DNA of 64,000 nt from the NCBI GenBank assembly GCA_963693285.1, contig OY848917.1, positions 34,297,245-34,361,244 of the forward strand. The letters run 5' to 3'. Position numbers and translations under genes: made by a program. Below the pieces are notes generated by a model, which saw only the letters and a list, made by a program, of their open reading frames with translations, made no database searches and was not told the origin of the DNA. The stretch's first letter is position 1, and each line of letters starts with the position of its first letter. Positions 14,201 to 26,372 of this stretch are shown piece by piece. The stretch is from Xestospongia muta. Taxonomy: Eukaryota; Porifera; Demospongiae; Haplosclerida; Petrosiidae.

Positions 14201-15079
14201 TACTACATTACTACATTACTACATTACTACATTAGCATGAATCATAACATCAGTACATTACATAACAACACTTGGATGTTTCAGTACAATAGTAACATTA
14301 CAAACTTAGACAAAAGTATATATAGTCAAACAAAATACAAGTCAAATCACTCTCAATAATTGGACATTATAAACACAAAAATGAAACTTCACACTACTAT
14401 TTTGATTATAGTAAAAGTTTAGTTTTCAGTGGCTTAGAGGAAGAGCTAGCATTCCTTATAAAATAATTCACCCATACTTTTTCGGAAAAGGTTACTAACA
14501 AACACTTATTTATTTTTCTGATAAAGCAAATTCAGCAAATAGCTTCTTTATTGTAAAGTACATCCTTTTCAAAACACTTAGAATTCATAATATACTATAT
14601 CACACTTACCGACTATTATATTTTAAACAAAACATTCCGATGACAAGTAATCACACCAACATAATTGGAAAAACAAAACAATAGAGTAAACAAAATCACA
14701 ATAATACATTCAATATACTTGGAATTCATACTACATTATATCAAAATTACATCCTATTATATTGTAAAGGACACATTCAGATGACAAGTAATAACAGCAA
14801 CATAAAAGTGGAAACAAAAACCAATACTCTGTACAAAATCACAACAACCCATTTAATAGGCTCAGAATTCATACTAGGCTATAGCTATAAAATGCTTAAA
14901 ATATACCTAAAAATAAACCTGGCAAGAAGATTCAAACATTATTAGTGACACCCAATGTTGTATTATAAACAACTAGAGAGAACAAGATTCATTGCTGATA
15001 TACAAATCAGCTGCTAAGGAATGCACTTTAATGACATTTGTTGATCTCATAAGCAGCAAATACAATATAATCCATAAAT
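14201..15079. repeat. ~877-bp composite repeat, copy 1 (octamer, spacer piece, satellite piece)
   Basis: The unit runs from a four-fold TACTACAT array (14201-14233) through sequence matching 5060-5375 of the spacer and into one satellite monomer (14570-15079). The same order restarts at 15080. The repeat distance is about 877 bp. The two copies share private features such as the octamer array, which the 3.9- and 11-kb spacers lack. This secondary tandem unit therefore formed after the spacer had been truncated. Confidence 0.85.
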
Positions 15080-16640
15080 TACTACATTACTACATTACTA
15101 CATTACTACATTAGCATGAATCATAACATCAGTACATTACATAACAACACTTGGATGTATCAGTACAATAGTAACATTACAAACTTAGACAAAAGTATAT
15201 ATAGTCAAACAAAATACAAGTCAAATCACTCTCAATAATTGGACATTATAAACACAAAAATGAAACTTCACACTACTATTTTGATTATAGTAAAAGTTTA
15301 GTTTTCAGTGGCTTAGAGGAAGAGCTAGCATTCCTTATAAAATAATTCACCCATACTTTTTCGGAAAAGGTTACTAACAAACACTTATTTATTTTTCTGA
15401 TAAAGCAAATTCAGCAAATAGCTTCTTTATTGTAAAGTACATCCTTTTCAAAACACTTAGAATTCATAATATACTATATCACACTTACCGACTATTATAT
15501 TTTAAACAACACATTCAGATGAAAAGTAATCACACCAACATAATTGGAAAAACAAAACAATAGAGTAAACAAAATCACAATAATACATTCAATATACTTA
15601 GAATTCATCCTACATTATATCAAAATTACATCCTACTATATTGTAAAGGACATATTCAGATGACAAGTAATAACAGCAACATAAATGTGGAAACAAAAAC
15701 CAATACTCTAAACAAAATCACAACAAAATATTCAATATGCTCAGAATTCATACTAGGCTATAGCTATAAAATGCTTAAAATATACCTAAATAATAAACCT
15801 GCCAAGAAGATACAACCATCAATGTCATATTATAAACAGCTAAGGTTAACAAGATTCATTGCTGATATACAAATCAGTTGTTACAGAATGCATTTTAATG
15901 TCATTTGTCGATCTCATAAGCACCAAATACAAAATAGTCATTTAAACTGAAAAAGCAGATACACATAGTTACCATACAATCCAAAACAATTATAATACAG
16001 CCTCCTAAGCTTCTCATGCAAGGCATTAAAAACAATTAATGTCAATAAAAACAATAGGGTAAATACAATAACAACATCCTATTCAAAACACTTAGAATTC
16101 ATACTATACTATATCACACTTATACCCTATTATATTTTAAACAACATAGATGACAAGTAATCACACCAACAGAAATGGATAAAAAAGCAATACTCTAAAC
16201 AAAATTACAATAACACATTTAATATGCATAGAACTCATACTAGGCTATTGCTATAAAATGCTTAAATATACCTAAAAAAATAAACCAGACAAGAAGATTC
16301 AAGATTATATTGTAAAGGATGCATTCAGGTGACAAGTTATAACAGCAACATAAATGTGGAAATGAAAGAATTATGGTAAACAAAATCAAAACAACACATT
16401 TGATATGCTTTCAATTCATACTAGGCTATAGGTATTAGACGCTAAAAAAACTAGAAAGAAGCTTCACCTGTTATTACTGATAGATATCTAATGTCATAGC
16501 AATCACAGTTAGGGTTATGAAAACCTTTGCTGATACAGAAATCGGCAGTTACAGGATGCATGCTCTTTAATGTCATTTTTGCTCTCATAAGTTGCATGTA
16601 ACAATATAATAAATAAATTTGCAAAAATGGATACACATGC
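15080..16640. repeat. ~877-bp composite repeat copy 2, then satellite block 4
   Basis: A second TACTACAT array at 15080-15112 is followed by spacer-derived sequence to about 15440. Satellite monomers follow with landmarks at 15660 and near 16334. The block ends in the same diverged monomer (16120-16630) that precedes the ankyrin exon in the 3.9- and 11-kb copies. Confidence 0.88.
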
Positions 16641-16659
16641 TTCGCTAAATCAAACTTAC

Positions 16660-16758
16660 TTTAGTTACAATATTGATATCAACATTATGGTTGAGTAATA
16701 GTTCAACAATGTCTGTATGTCCTTTAGAACTTGCATAATGAAGAGCTCCCCATCCTTT
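16660..16758 (-). CDS. Ankyrin-repeat exon (copy 3, repeat ending NIVTK)
   Basis: This is the third copy of the 99-bp ankyrin exon found at 3997 and 11051. The reading frame is the same, the acceptor is CTAATAG and the donor GTAAGT lies at 16654-16659. Phase is 0 at both ends. Its upstream partner differs from the other copies: here the next exon on the minus strand is the 93-bp exon at 17796-17888, not the DGSTAVM type. The intron resembles the copy 1 intron up to about 17540 but is more diverged, so this is probably the ancestral arrangement from which the satellite-embedded copies arose. Confidence 0.83.
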
Positions 16759-17795
16759 CTATTAGAAAAACACACACTCATCTGTAAAGTGAAACTGCTA
16801 ACAATCTATATTTCTTTTAATTCTGCACTTTGTCATTAACATATTACGTTCATATATTGTCTACATGTAACTATTGTTGTATGTGTAGGACATGACTACA
16901 TCTATTACTAGTAAGCCTTTATTATTTAAATAAGTTTTTAAAGACTAATTCATGCGAGATGAGTTAAGGTATATACAGTGTAATATGAGGGATTGATAAA
17001 CAAGATGTAAACAGAAAATATTAGAATTTAGACCTATACCATAATTACCATTAACTAAAAAGTCCAGCATCTAACAAAAATATAACATTAATTAACAATT
17101 ACTCTTTATGTTGCTTAGCATATCAGCTATCATCATCTTTGTATTTCCATATGGCTCTCTAATCATATTGATAACAAGTGTAACCAACCACATCTTGTTC
17201 TGATTATTATTGCATTTCACAAACTATATGTTTATAACAATCTGTACAATAAAAAAAGGTTGATGTTTCAATTAGGGACTTATTAACAATAGCAAGAAGT
17301 ATACCAGTTACAGCTGGAAAATATACCGGTGCTGTAATCATTATGACTTTTAAACACTTCAATACTCTCTAGCTTTATAAGAAGATAAAATCAAGCTCTC
17401 TTCACTGTCACAAAACCTACAAATAATCTTATATATTTATTCAGTAGTCATTAAGATACATATTCAACTAGTGTGCATGACAATTGCTGTCCTATGTATG
17501 CACAAAATTCTATTTTAAAACAATTTAAAATGTAAAATTCAAAGCTACACGAATGATGCTTTAATTCATGTTCATCACTGTTATTTTGGTGTGTGCATCT
17601 GAACTGATTATAAAAAAATTATGACAAAGTGATGTCTATATATCTGATATTGTCCAATAAGAATAAGTAGCAAAACATGTTAATACACATGTTATAAAAC
17701 AAATGACAATATTGTGATATGGGATTGGTATCATCTCCTTCCAATATTCATCACATTTGGTATATTCATCGACTTTAATAATGAAATAGACTTAC
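16759..17795 (-). other. Ankyrin-gene intron, diverged relative of the copy 1 intron
   Basis: No coding signal is seen here. Sequence from 16759 to about 17000 is nearly identical to 4096-4340. From 17040 to about 17540 it is recognisably homologous but much more diverged, for example at the TTTGTATTTCCATA segment. After that the similarity ends. The sharp change in divergence near 17000 marks the edge of a recent copying event. Confidence 0.7.
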
Positions 17796-17888
17796 ATCAT
17801 CTTTAGTATTTACATTGCCTCCTCTAACAAGAATGTCTTTCACACCAGACAAATCTCCTTCCTTAGCAAACTCAATTAGACTGTTATT
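17796..17888 (-). CDS. Ankyrin-repeat exon, capping type
   Basis: This 93-bp minus-strand exon encodes 31 residues: NNSLIEFAKEGDLSGVKDIL, then a GG-V-NTKDD ending. The pattern L-I-E-F-A-K-E-G-D-L-x-x-V-K is typical of the first, degenerate ankyrin repeat at the start of an array. The acceptor is ACAATAG and the donor GTAAGT lies at 17790-17795. Both ends are phase 0. It splices in frame to the 16660-16758 exon, giving TKDD followed by KGWGALHYA, a good inter-repeat junction. The exon at 25643-25734 is a broken relative. Confidence 0.8.
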
Positions 17889-18789
17889 CTATTGTAAAAA
17901 CAAAAACATTAGAACTAGCTAAGGTGAAATAACTAGTACAAAAAATGATGACACTCATTAGAAGATGGCCTGGTCCTTTAGGCAATCACAAGTCATTTTT
18001 TAGAGTATAACTCCGCGTGACAATAGTAATAACAGTTTATAACCACTATGTAAACATTGAGGTAGTACACACACATTCCACTCATTCCATTGGGTTAGTA
18101 AGCTCAGTTCACTTTTAGACCCTCCTCCTCCCATCAGCTTACCAAAAAGAAGGAGGGTCTAGCTAGCTAGACTAGCAGTTGTAGGTATCCATTTTGAGTA
18201 ATAAACCATAAGTTATAACAGTATATAAATATATTACATAGAAGTATGACCGTGTTGTATTAAACAGCAGATAATCCCTAAGAATCATATGTTTTAAAAG
18301 CTTTGTAACAGCTGACAGGGGACTCTTTTTCACACAGTGTAAATTCCAAAGTCCAATCATTATTATGATAACTGGAGCAACAAGTAAAATTTTTAAAATG
18401 TTTGCTCGTGGCAGCCATTTTACCCTATAAAACAGGAACTACAAACTTCCCATTCACCTACATGGTTACATGTGTGTATAACAAAGCTCTTAGAGAGACT
18501 GAAGCACACTTCCTTGTAATTTAGCTAGGTAGAACAATAATTAGAATACAATACAATAGCATGCAATAATATCATAGGGACCACACTAATGGAGTGACCA
18601 TCTACTACCCATACTTCGACACACTAATACATAGCAATAGAACTATGATGTGCCTACCAATTCCTTCTTGTACATGATAACAGCAAACACACAGACAACA
18701 ATAATCGAATTTCTGTTTCAGTAATAATTGATTTGACTGTAATTATCTCATTATGATGACAAGACAAGATACACGAAGAAACTAGACAT
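17889..18789. other. Non-coding stretch
   Basis: I see no convincing exon here. A small inverted pair (CCCTCCTCC at about 18120 and GGAGGGTCTAG at about 18150) could form a weak hairpin. The rest is AT-rich and without repeats shared with the window. Confidence 0.5.
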
Positions 18790-19995
18790 TATTTTTAAAT
18801 ATAATGACGCTATTGAACCTTTTGAATTGTCTGATAAAAATTGGAAGGATGATGTGTCTCTGTGGCCTGAGTTCGAACAGATCTATTCGTATCTGATTGA
18901 CACTCCTGGTGAGTATATTAAGAAGATGTTAAAAGCTAATAAAAGTTTAGAAGCTTTCAACTATTATATATATCAGGTAGGAATTAGAAGTAAACCAACT
19001 ATGCAAAAAACTTTTTTTTCTTTGTAGTGGTGGTTGGGTGCAGACAAATGTTTTGTTGTGATCTATTATCCAATTGCTCACTAAAAGCAAAGGTTAAGGC
19101 TTCACAAAGATTAACAGACACACCTCATGAAGCTTGGGTTTGCATTGAGAAGAAAACATTAAATGTCATAACTGGTCACTGTACATGTATGGCTGGGTAA
19201 GGTATTTAAAAATGTATTTACAACTTTGACTGTGTACTATGTGTTTCATGCAGATGTGGGGAGGTCTGTTCTCATGTAACTGGAATTCTGTTTAAAATAG
19301 AAGTTTGCATAAGACTTGAAGTTGCTTCTCAAAGTTGCACTTCACTCCCTTGTGTCTGCAACCAAGCTTTTTCAAAGAAGGTAAGTATAAATGATACATA
19401 TATGTGTGTTATTTTTGATTTCTTATTAGATACAGCCACTGCCAGAATCTGATGTAGCATTTCTTAATCCCATTAAAAAGAGAAGGAAAGAGCTGAAACA
19501 AGGTTACAAAAACACCAGGAGGAAATGTCTACTTATATATTATCTGAGAAGCCAAAGTTGGATTGGGCAACTATATTAAATTGCTTGCATAGTTTTCAGG
19601 CCAACACAGTAGTATTTACAGTTCTTCCTAACATTACTTGATTGTCTCAACAAAGCACAAGTGTGTCTTCTGATATTCCTGCTATATCATCATCAGTGGA
19701 AGAGATGTCATCTAATGATGATCCAAGTCTAGCTCCAACTTTATATGAACTTTATGACAAAAATTACACACTGTTATCTGATAGTGAGCTTTTAGAATGT
19801 GGTGATATAATTTTCAAGGACATAAAAATAACCAAGGAACAAGCTGATTTTCTAGAAAAGTCAATAAAAATGTAATCGAGTCCTACTATATGGTTTGACC
19901 ATCAGAAGGGACGTATAACAGTATCGAATTTTCAATCAGTGATACACCATAAATGGAAAGATTATCCAATGTCCAGTGTCATAAAAATAATGTAG
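18790..19995 (+). pseudogene. SWIM zinc-finger / YqaJ-type nuclease gene, broken and truncated
   Basis: This is a multi-exon relic on the plus strand. Exon 1 reads WPEFEQIYSYLIDTPGEY before a GTAGGA donor. Exon 2 carries GGWVQT, then in another frame SQRLTDTPHEAWVCIEKK and HCTCMAG. Across a GTAAGG...GCAG intron it continues CGEVCSHVTGILF, completing the SWIM pattern CxC...CxH, and then SCTSLPC. A further exon (from about 19431) carries a basic KKRRK stretch. The last part, WFDHQKGRITVSNF, matches the start of the YqaJ-like recombinase domain seen in animal proteins of this type. Breaks are a frameshift after GGWVQT, another near 19500, and stops before LSQQS, at 19873 and at 19993. The nuclease core is absent. 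The family is a guess from architecture and is not a formal search result. Confidence 0.75.
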
Positions 19996-21080
19996 TATAA
20001 CAATCAAAGGCTAATGACACCATCTCTTTGATGGGGAAGAGAACATGAGGAGTATGCTTGGCAAGCTTATATTGTGTTGATGAAAGCTAATTAACTGTCA
20101 ATACTAGTGTACCATTACTTGTATCAAACATAGTGTCAACCTGTGAACTCAACCATACTAACATTGAAGTATAGCCTATCATTATATAACAGTATATCTA
20201 CTAAGTCAATGAAGTTAGTGACTGTATTACTAGATCACTCTATAGTCACATATACTAGGATCAGGAAATGTGACTTAGTTTGTGAAAAGGGACCATTTCT
20301 GTCAAAAATAAAATTCAGTATGGACAAAAAAGTGATTTTAATATTTTAGTGAATTCAAGTTAAACTAATAAACGCAGACAATAGTACCTGACGGTTATTT
20401 TAAAGTATCTAAAAAGTCAAAGTTCTTTTTAACTTAGTGTGTGGAGATGTTAGCATTCTTAGGACAAGTTAAATACACGGAATATAATACTATTAACACA
20501 ATAGATATATATATACTGCAGTCACCTACCAGTTTCATAGATGGTCCGGCCATTATCTTGTACTACTGATATCACTTGATTTCTTTCTCAATTCTCATAA
20601 CAACAAGCCACACCTCCAAAATATGTTAATTAGTAATAATATAGGAATTTATTATCAACTGGTATGTGTCAAAATTAAAAAAGTCATTTTATTAATTATA
20701 ATAATATAATTATTATTCTCATAGTTAGTATGTCCATTATCTTCTCAATATCAAGTACTAATGTTAGAGTCATCATATCATTTGATGTATGAGATCATAT
20801 ACTGTCAATATCTACAAGTAAAAACATTTCCATTATAGATAATAAAGTATATAGTTACTAGTAATATAATACTAGACTAGTTTATCATATTAATATAATA
20901 GAGAGGAACTGACAATGATATATTAGTGTATTCTATTAATACATTACAATGAACATATTACTACATTAGACATTACTACCTTATGTCTCATAGTGATATG
21001 ATAAGGATCATTTTAATAATATCTTGTTAATAACTTATGATATATTGATTTTATATTATGTCACTTACTTTTCCTTTAAC
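19996..21080. other. AT-rich non-coding stretch
   Basis: No exon, repeat end or RNA gene is recognised. Open frames such as the one at 20143-20349 have no domain signal and no splice context. Confidence 0.5.
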
Positions 21081-21084
21081 TTGT

Positions 21085-22630
21085 CATAATATAATATTGA
21101 GTTATAATGTACTCTCTAGTCTAAGGAGAGAAAGATCAGTACTATACATGTACTAGATATATAAAGTACTCTAAGTACATGTATCTATCATAACATGTAT
21201 AAGTACTCTATTATATAAAGTACTTTATAAGTATATGTTTACATGTTAGTGGTTTTATAGGTGTGTTTAAATAAGTGACTTAAGTGTTTGTGTATTACTA
21301 CATTGTATACAGTGGATAATAATTGCTAATATATTGTACAATACTGACATTGTCTCCAGCTCACTTTCTGTAATCTATGATAATATATACTCTTCCCATT
21401 TCCTTTTCAAATATATTCCAGTCTATTAGATTTCTTCATCTGTTCACTTATTATTCCTATTAATAATACATTGATAATAGAGTATTGTAATATATGTAAT
21501 CTATAAATTATTAACAATAAGAATACAACCTTACATATAACAATATATAATAAATCACTTCCTATCACTACTTTTACACTTACTCACTTAATATATTAAA
21601 TATAACTAACTTAACCTGATATTATCTACTATGTGGAGACTAAATGCAATGATTTATGGAATCTTTTGATAAAGTGAACATACATCACATGATTACATAC
21701 AATGTCATATTAAATCACTAGTGTTATTAGCAGTTAATATTTTAGTATAGACTCAGTACAGTTTCCATGTACACAATAACATGATATTATACAATAACAT
21801 GTACTGAACTTTAATAAAGTAGTCTAAATATTACACTATTTCTAAATCTCCTGGCTATTTTATTATTCATTATAGTTCCAGTGTTAGCAAAGCTATTGTC
21901 CCAAGACATTTAATGTCATAGCTGTCATGAGTAATATTGTTACAAGGACACAGCTACAACAAGTGTTTGTCAATAAAGTGGTGCCATTTAGTCTAGTATT
22001 ATTAAAGTTATTGTCTCAACACTTCATACTAACATTCCATACCCTATTATCTATGAGGGAGTATCATAACTGTGTTTATAATTTACTCCTATTAGTACAT
22101 AACAGGAATTTCAGTATCTTTGATTACAATAAACTAGTGACTTAATCAATCAATCTGTAATAAAAGATACACTGTGTTCATTCAAGTTATGTGTATTTAT
22201 ACAAAAAGAGTGTGGATCAAAGCTTAGTACATCAAGTATATTATTAATTTATAGACACTCCATGTTAATACAAGTTATGAAAAAGAGCTATTAAACACTT
22301 TATATAACAGACTTACAACAGGTATACCTCAAAATATTGTACTGTTGTATGTCATAGTACATGTAATAACTGACCTTCATTGACAAAAGTTCTGTTTTTA
22401 AAATAATGTCTTATTGCTAGGCCTACCTTTGTTGTGGTCTGTTAGTGGGTCTATCTACCTTCTTAACTTCAAAGTCTCAGTTGAGCTGACAGACTGAGAG
22501 TGTAAGGAGTGGATGGAAGGAGATGATGATATGAGGGTTGAATGATCTGAAGTAGAACAATATAAGAGAACATTAAATTGTACTAATTATTTGTCAACTA
22601 ATATACATGTATATTACATGTATAACTACA
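21085..22630. repeat. Diverged tandem duplication, copy 1
   Basis: Sequence from about 21470 to 22630 reappears at 23250-24430. One example is CTGTAATAAAAGATACACTG at 22155 and 23936. Another is the stretch from GCTATTGTCCCAA through AATAAAGTGGTGCCATTTAG. A separate shorter segment (21090-21155, CATAATATAATATTGAG) recurs at 24535. Both copies contain indels and no shared open frame, so this is an old non-coding duplication with a spacing of about 1.78 kb. Confidence 0.8.
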
Positions 22631-23249
22631 AACTGATAATAGTAGAAGCAACATTTTACTCCAAAACCTACTATTAGTGGTAGCAAAGCAATCCAGAGAC
22701 CTATCATCTTATACATGTGCATGTACAACTTTACCTTCAGTATTTTCTTTCAACCTTCAGTATTTAGGTTTGAGCAGAATACATGAGTACACTTTTGAAG
22801 TAAAGACGTATGAATATTGGACATTTAATATCCACAGTGTAAATTGAGTCCACACATATAATAATGATACCATACATGTGTACAAACATGTATATATTAT
22901 ATATAAGACTATATACATGTATATCTTGTGAACTATTAACTGGTAGATATACTGATGTCTCTGACTCTTCTCAATTTAATCATGATATAGTCTCTGTCAC
23001 ATTGATATTATTGTCTCTGTAACTGTTTATGACTAGCAGTGAGTTGTTTCTAAGAATCCCATGTTTGGACGGTTTACCTAGAATGATATTATAACACATT
23101 AATAATGATTACTATATGTACAGTAATAAGTCCATGTAAGTACATGTATATGGAATAAATGTATGGTAGGGATAACTTGAAATAAAATTTATATTTTTTT
23201 TCCTGCTACTCAGGAATTTTCATACAAATCCATAATGATATTAATACAA

Positions 23250-24610
23250 GAGGTATTGTAATCTATAGATCATTAACAATAAGAGTACATCCTTACATGT
23301 AACAATATATAATAAACCACTTCCTATCACTACTACTACACTTTACTTAGTATAGTTAAGTTAACTGATGTTATCTACTATGTGGTAAGTAAATGTGATG
23401 ATTTATGAATTCTTTTGATAGAGTGAACATCTGCTATATGATTACATATATTATTACATTAGATCAATAGTATTATTTGCAGTTAGCATTTTAGTTAGAA
23501 CTCAGTAGGTTTTCTTTGTAGACAATAACATGATGGTATACAATAACAGTCACCTACTGAACCTTAATAAAGTAGTCTAAATATCATGCTGTTTCTGAAT
23601 CTAGTAACTATTTTATTATTCATTATAGTTCAATATTAGTAAAGCTATTGTCCCAACACATTTAATGACACAGCTGACATCAGTATATATTATCACAAGG
23701 AATCAGCTACAACAAGCCAATGTCAATAAAGTGATGCCATTTAATCTAGTATTATTAAAGCAATTATTTCAATACTTCATACATACTATGTGTGTTGTTT
23801 TATTAACACAAACAATTCACACGCTATTATCTATGAGGGAATGTCATAACTGTGGTTTGTAATTTACTCCTACTAGCATATAACAAGAAGTCCTTCATCT
23901 TTGATAATACTAGACTAATGACTTAATCAATCAATCTGTAATAAAAGATACACTGTGTTCATTCAAGTTACATGTATTAATATGAAAAGTGTATAGATCA
24001 AAGCTTAGTACATCAAGGACATTATTACATTATAGTCACTCCATGTTAATATAAGTTATGAAAAAGAGCTATTAAAAACTTTAGACAACAGACTTACAAC
24101 AGGTATACCTTTAAATATTGTACTGTACTGTTGTATGTCATACTACATGTAATAACTGACCTTCATTAATAATATTTCTGTTTTAAATAGTATCTCATCA
24201 TCAAACCTTCTTTTATTGTTGTAGGTGTGACAGTAGACATATCTGGTCAGTTTGTGGGTGTATCTATCCTCTTAATAGCTTCAACTAACAGACTGTGAAT
24301 TATGATTGGATTAATGGAGATAATGATGATATGAGGGTTGAATGATCTGAAGTAGAACAGTATAAGAGAACATTAAACTGTAATAATTATTTATCAACTA
24401 ATATATATGTATATTACATGCATAACTACAAACTGATAATAATAGAGTTAATTTCATTGATATTACTATTATAATGACATCATATATATTATGTATATCT
24501 TACTTTGTGAACAACAGATATGACATAATATTTATCATAATATAATATTGAGTTGTAATGTATTTCTAGTCTAAGAAGTAAGATCACTCAGTATTATATA
24601 TAGATCCAAA
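23250..24610. repeat. Diverged tandem duplication, copy 2
   Basis: This is the counterpart of 21470-22630, in the same orientation and with the same order of landmarks. The short tail at 24535-24610 matches 21090-21155, which lies before copy 1, suggesting an original repeat unit longer than the part now obvious. The 22631-23249 interval between the copies shows no coding signal. It includes a run of T at about 23197. Confidence 0.78.
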
Positions 24611-24981
24611 AGATAAAGACAATAGTCTCATACAAAACAGTAATACTATATGTTATATTATTCAGTATATGTATAAAATGTTCATGTAATACATGTACTG
24701 GTATGTGGTCATATTACAAACTAATCACTACACAAAGTATGTGTTTAATTAGTTTGATAAACATTACAAATTCATTGTTATATAAACACTACAAAGACAT
24801 TGATATATATAACAATACTAATTTCCTCCTAACACTTAGTAATTAGGAGGACTATTAATGGTTTCTCATGTTGGACCATTGATATTGTACTATACTACTT
24901 GTTGAATTAATAGTGTGTCTTGTAAGTGACTGGTATTGATAATTAGTAACACTAAATATAAGTTAAATCACATGTGATGTC

Positions 24982-25167
24982 CAGTACTGCCACATATTGT
25001 CTATTCTATTCTACAATCCTAAAGCCTCTAGTATAAATAACCTAGAATATTTAGTACATTTTGTAATGGTTCTTAGGGTATAGAAGAGTATTCATTTCCC
25101 CTAATAGAACATGCTAAGATGATCCTTAGGGTACAAGTATGTCCTGGAACAAGATGTGGCAGTACTA
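24982..25167. mobile_element. MITE-like element with ~20-bp terminal inverted repeats
   Basis: The left end, AGTACTGCCACATATTGT, is matched inverted by the right end, ACAAGATGTGGCAGTACT, giving about 18 of 20 positions paired. The total length is about 186 bp with no open frame. Both flanks contain ACATGT (CACATGTGATG on the left, AGACATGTACAG on the right), which may be remnants of a target duplication, but the boundary is uncertain. The superfamily is not assignable from sequence alone. Confidence 0.65.
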
Positions 25168-25642
25168 GACATGTACAGTATGATAGTTGATAACAATTGA
25201 AACATTTGTCAAAGGATACAGTAAATATCACAGCTAACACAAGGTTAGACCATATATTTACATGTGTAGAAACAACACAGTAATATAATACATACTTAAT
25301 TAAAAAACCGTCTTTTAAGAAGTTATTTTAACGTAAACGTTTGAAGTTATTAGAAGTATGTAAGCATACAAAGCTGCTAAGTAGAGGTTACATAATTATT
25401 GATGGAATAGGGAATTGAACTGTTATAATATCCTGGATATTTAGTGTCTTAAAGTATGACATTCTATCTATCAGGGAAGGTATTGATTTAAAGAATGGCA
25501 ATAATGTTAACTTTGAAACATTATATGACCAGCTGTTGCTGATAACCTTAAGTGAAAAAAGTTGAAAAGATTCAAGTTTATGAATACCCTTGGCATTGTA
25601 TGGTATCATAGTAAATTATAAGTACATTAACATAGTGTATAC

Positions 25643-25734
25643 CTCATTAGCAATGTTAATATTGGCTGTTTAGTGAGTGATTCTTTCACACCTTCCAAAT
25701 TACCTTCTTTGTCTGATTTGAGTAAAAGAGTGTC
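25643..25734 (-). pseudogene. Ankyrin capping-type exon with a one-base deletion
   Basis: This is a 92-bp minus-strand exon candidate with acceptor TTATAG and donor GTATAC. The first two-thirds read DTLLLKSDKEGNLEGVKESL, matching the capping-type exon at 17796-17888. The end reads ANINIANE, a standard ankyrin-repeat finish, but only after a shift of frame at about 25665. The intact relative is 93 bp, so one base has been lost. As it stands the exon would run into a different frame. Either the gene copy here is dead or this exon is skipped. Confidence 0.7.
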
Positions 25735-26001
25735 CTATAAAAGAGATCACAGTACATGATTTATGTCCATATAACATAACATAGTACTGATACAATATAA
25801 TTCACTGAACATTATGTTACATCATACAATATATGTAACTGGTTAATGACTTATGATGTTCACCTAAACAATGGTCTTACTAATAGAAAATTTAATAATA
25901 CTCTGACTGAGATAATTATGTTGATATTGTTAGCTTTGTTTCTGATTTTAAAGTTAGTTTAATCAATTTTTATTTTTCATTAAATATCACATTTTACTTA
26001 C

Positions 26002-26110
26002 AACTTTCACTGCTTCCAAAATACGTACCAGCAGCTCCTGATTCACTTAACAATTTGACAATGTCATCTCTACTTTCCCAGTAGGCAACATGTAGAGGTG
26101 TTCTGCCATA
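26002..26110 (-). CDS. Ankyrin-repeat exon (YGRTPLHVAYW)
   Basis: This minus-strand exon reads YGRTPLHVAYWESRDDIVKL and then a short SESGAA turn, a clear ankyrin repeat with the TPLHVA and DDIVKLL helices. The acceptor is ATATTTAG. Two donors are possible. GTAAGT at 25996-26001 gives 109 bp and an atypical tail. GTACGT at 26023-26028 gives 82 bp. Either leaves phase 1, which does not fit the phase-0 exon that follows at 25734. Upstream it joins in frame to 26373-26456 (VDVSDN then YGRTPL). Confidence 0.75.
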
Positions 26111-26372
26111 CTAAATATTAAGACATACATTGTGTTATCAAAACACAATTTAATGTTAAAAATATCAAGCCAACATAGAACTAATAATAACTCATAGTAA
26201 TTATGAAAAAATATTTAAAGTTATATTGATATACCATGATTACAACAATAGCTGAACAATGACAATACATAGAGACTGTCTTGACTTCCATTGTATAAAC
26301 ATCAATAATATCCAGTACATGTACATGTCAATGTTTACATAACTTAAATAGAATACATGATATGTTACTGAC

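Noticed and set aside
443..15950. Repeated 60-108 codon plus-strand frames starting MTSNNSNINVETKTNTLNKI
   Set aside because: They are part of the satellite monomer. Their lengths jump between copies because of indels, they have no domain, and their sequence is Lys/Asn/Thr-rich as expected from AT-rich DNA. Similarity between copies is explained by recent satellite amplification.
3788..16636. Minus-strand 61-codon frames (3788, 10842, 16451) next to the ankyrin exons
   Set aside because: They lie across the satellite/spacer border downstream of the ankyrin donor site, share no domain, and are alike only because the surrounding DNA is duplicated.
25388..25609. 73-codon minus-strand frame near the broken ankyrin exon
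   Set aside because: It has no ankyrin pattern or other domain and lies outside the splice-bounded exon.
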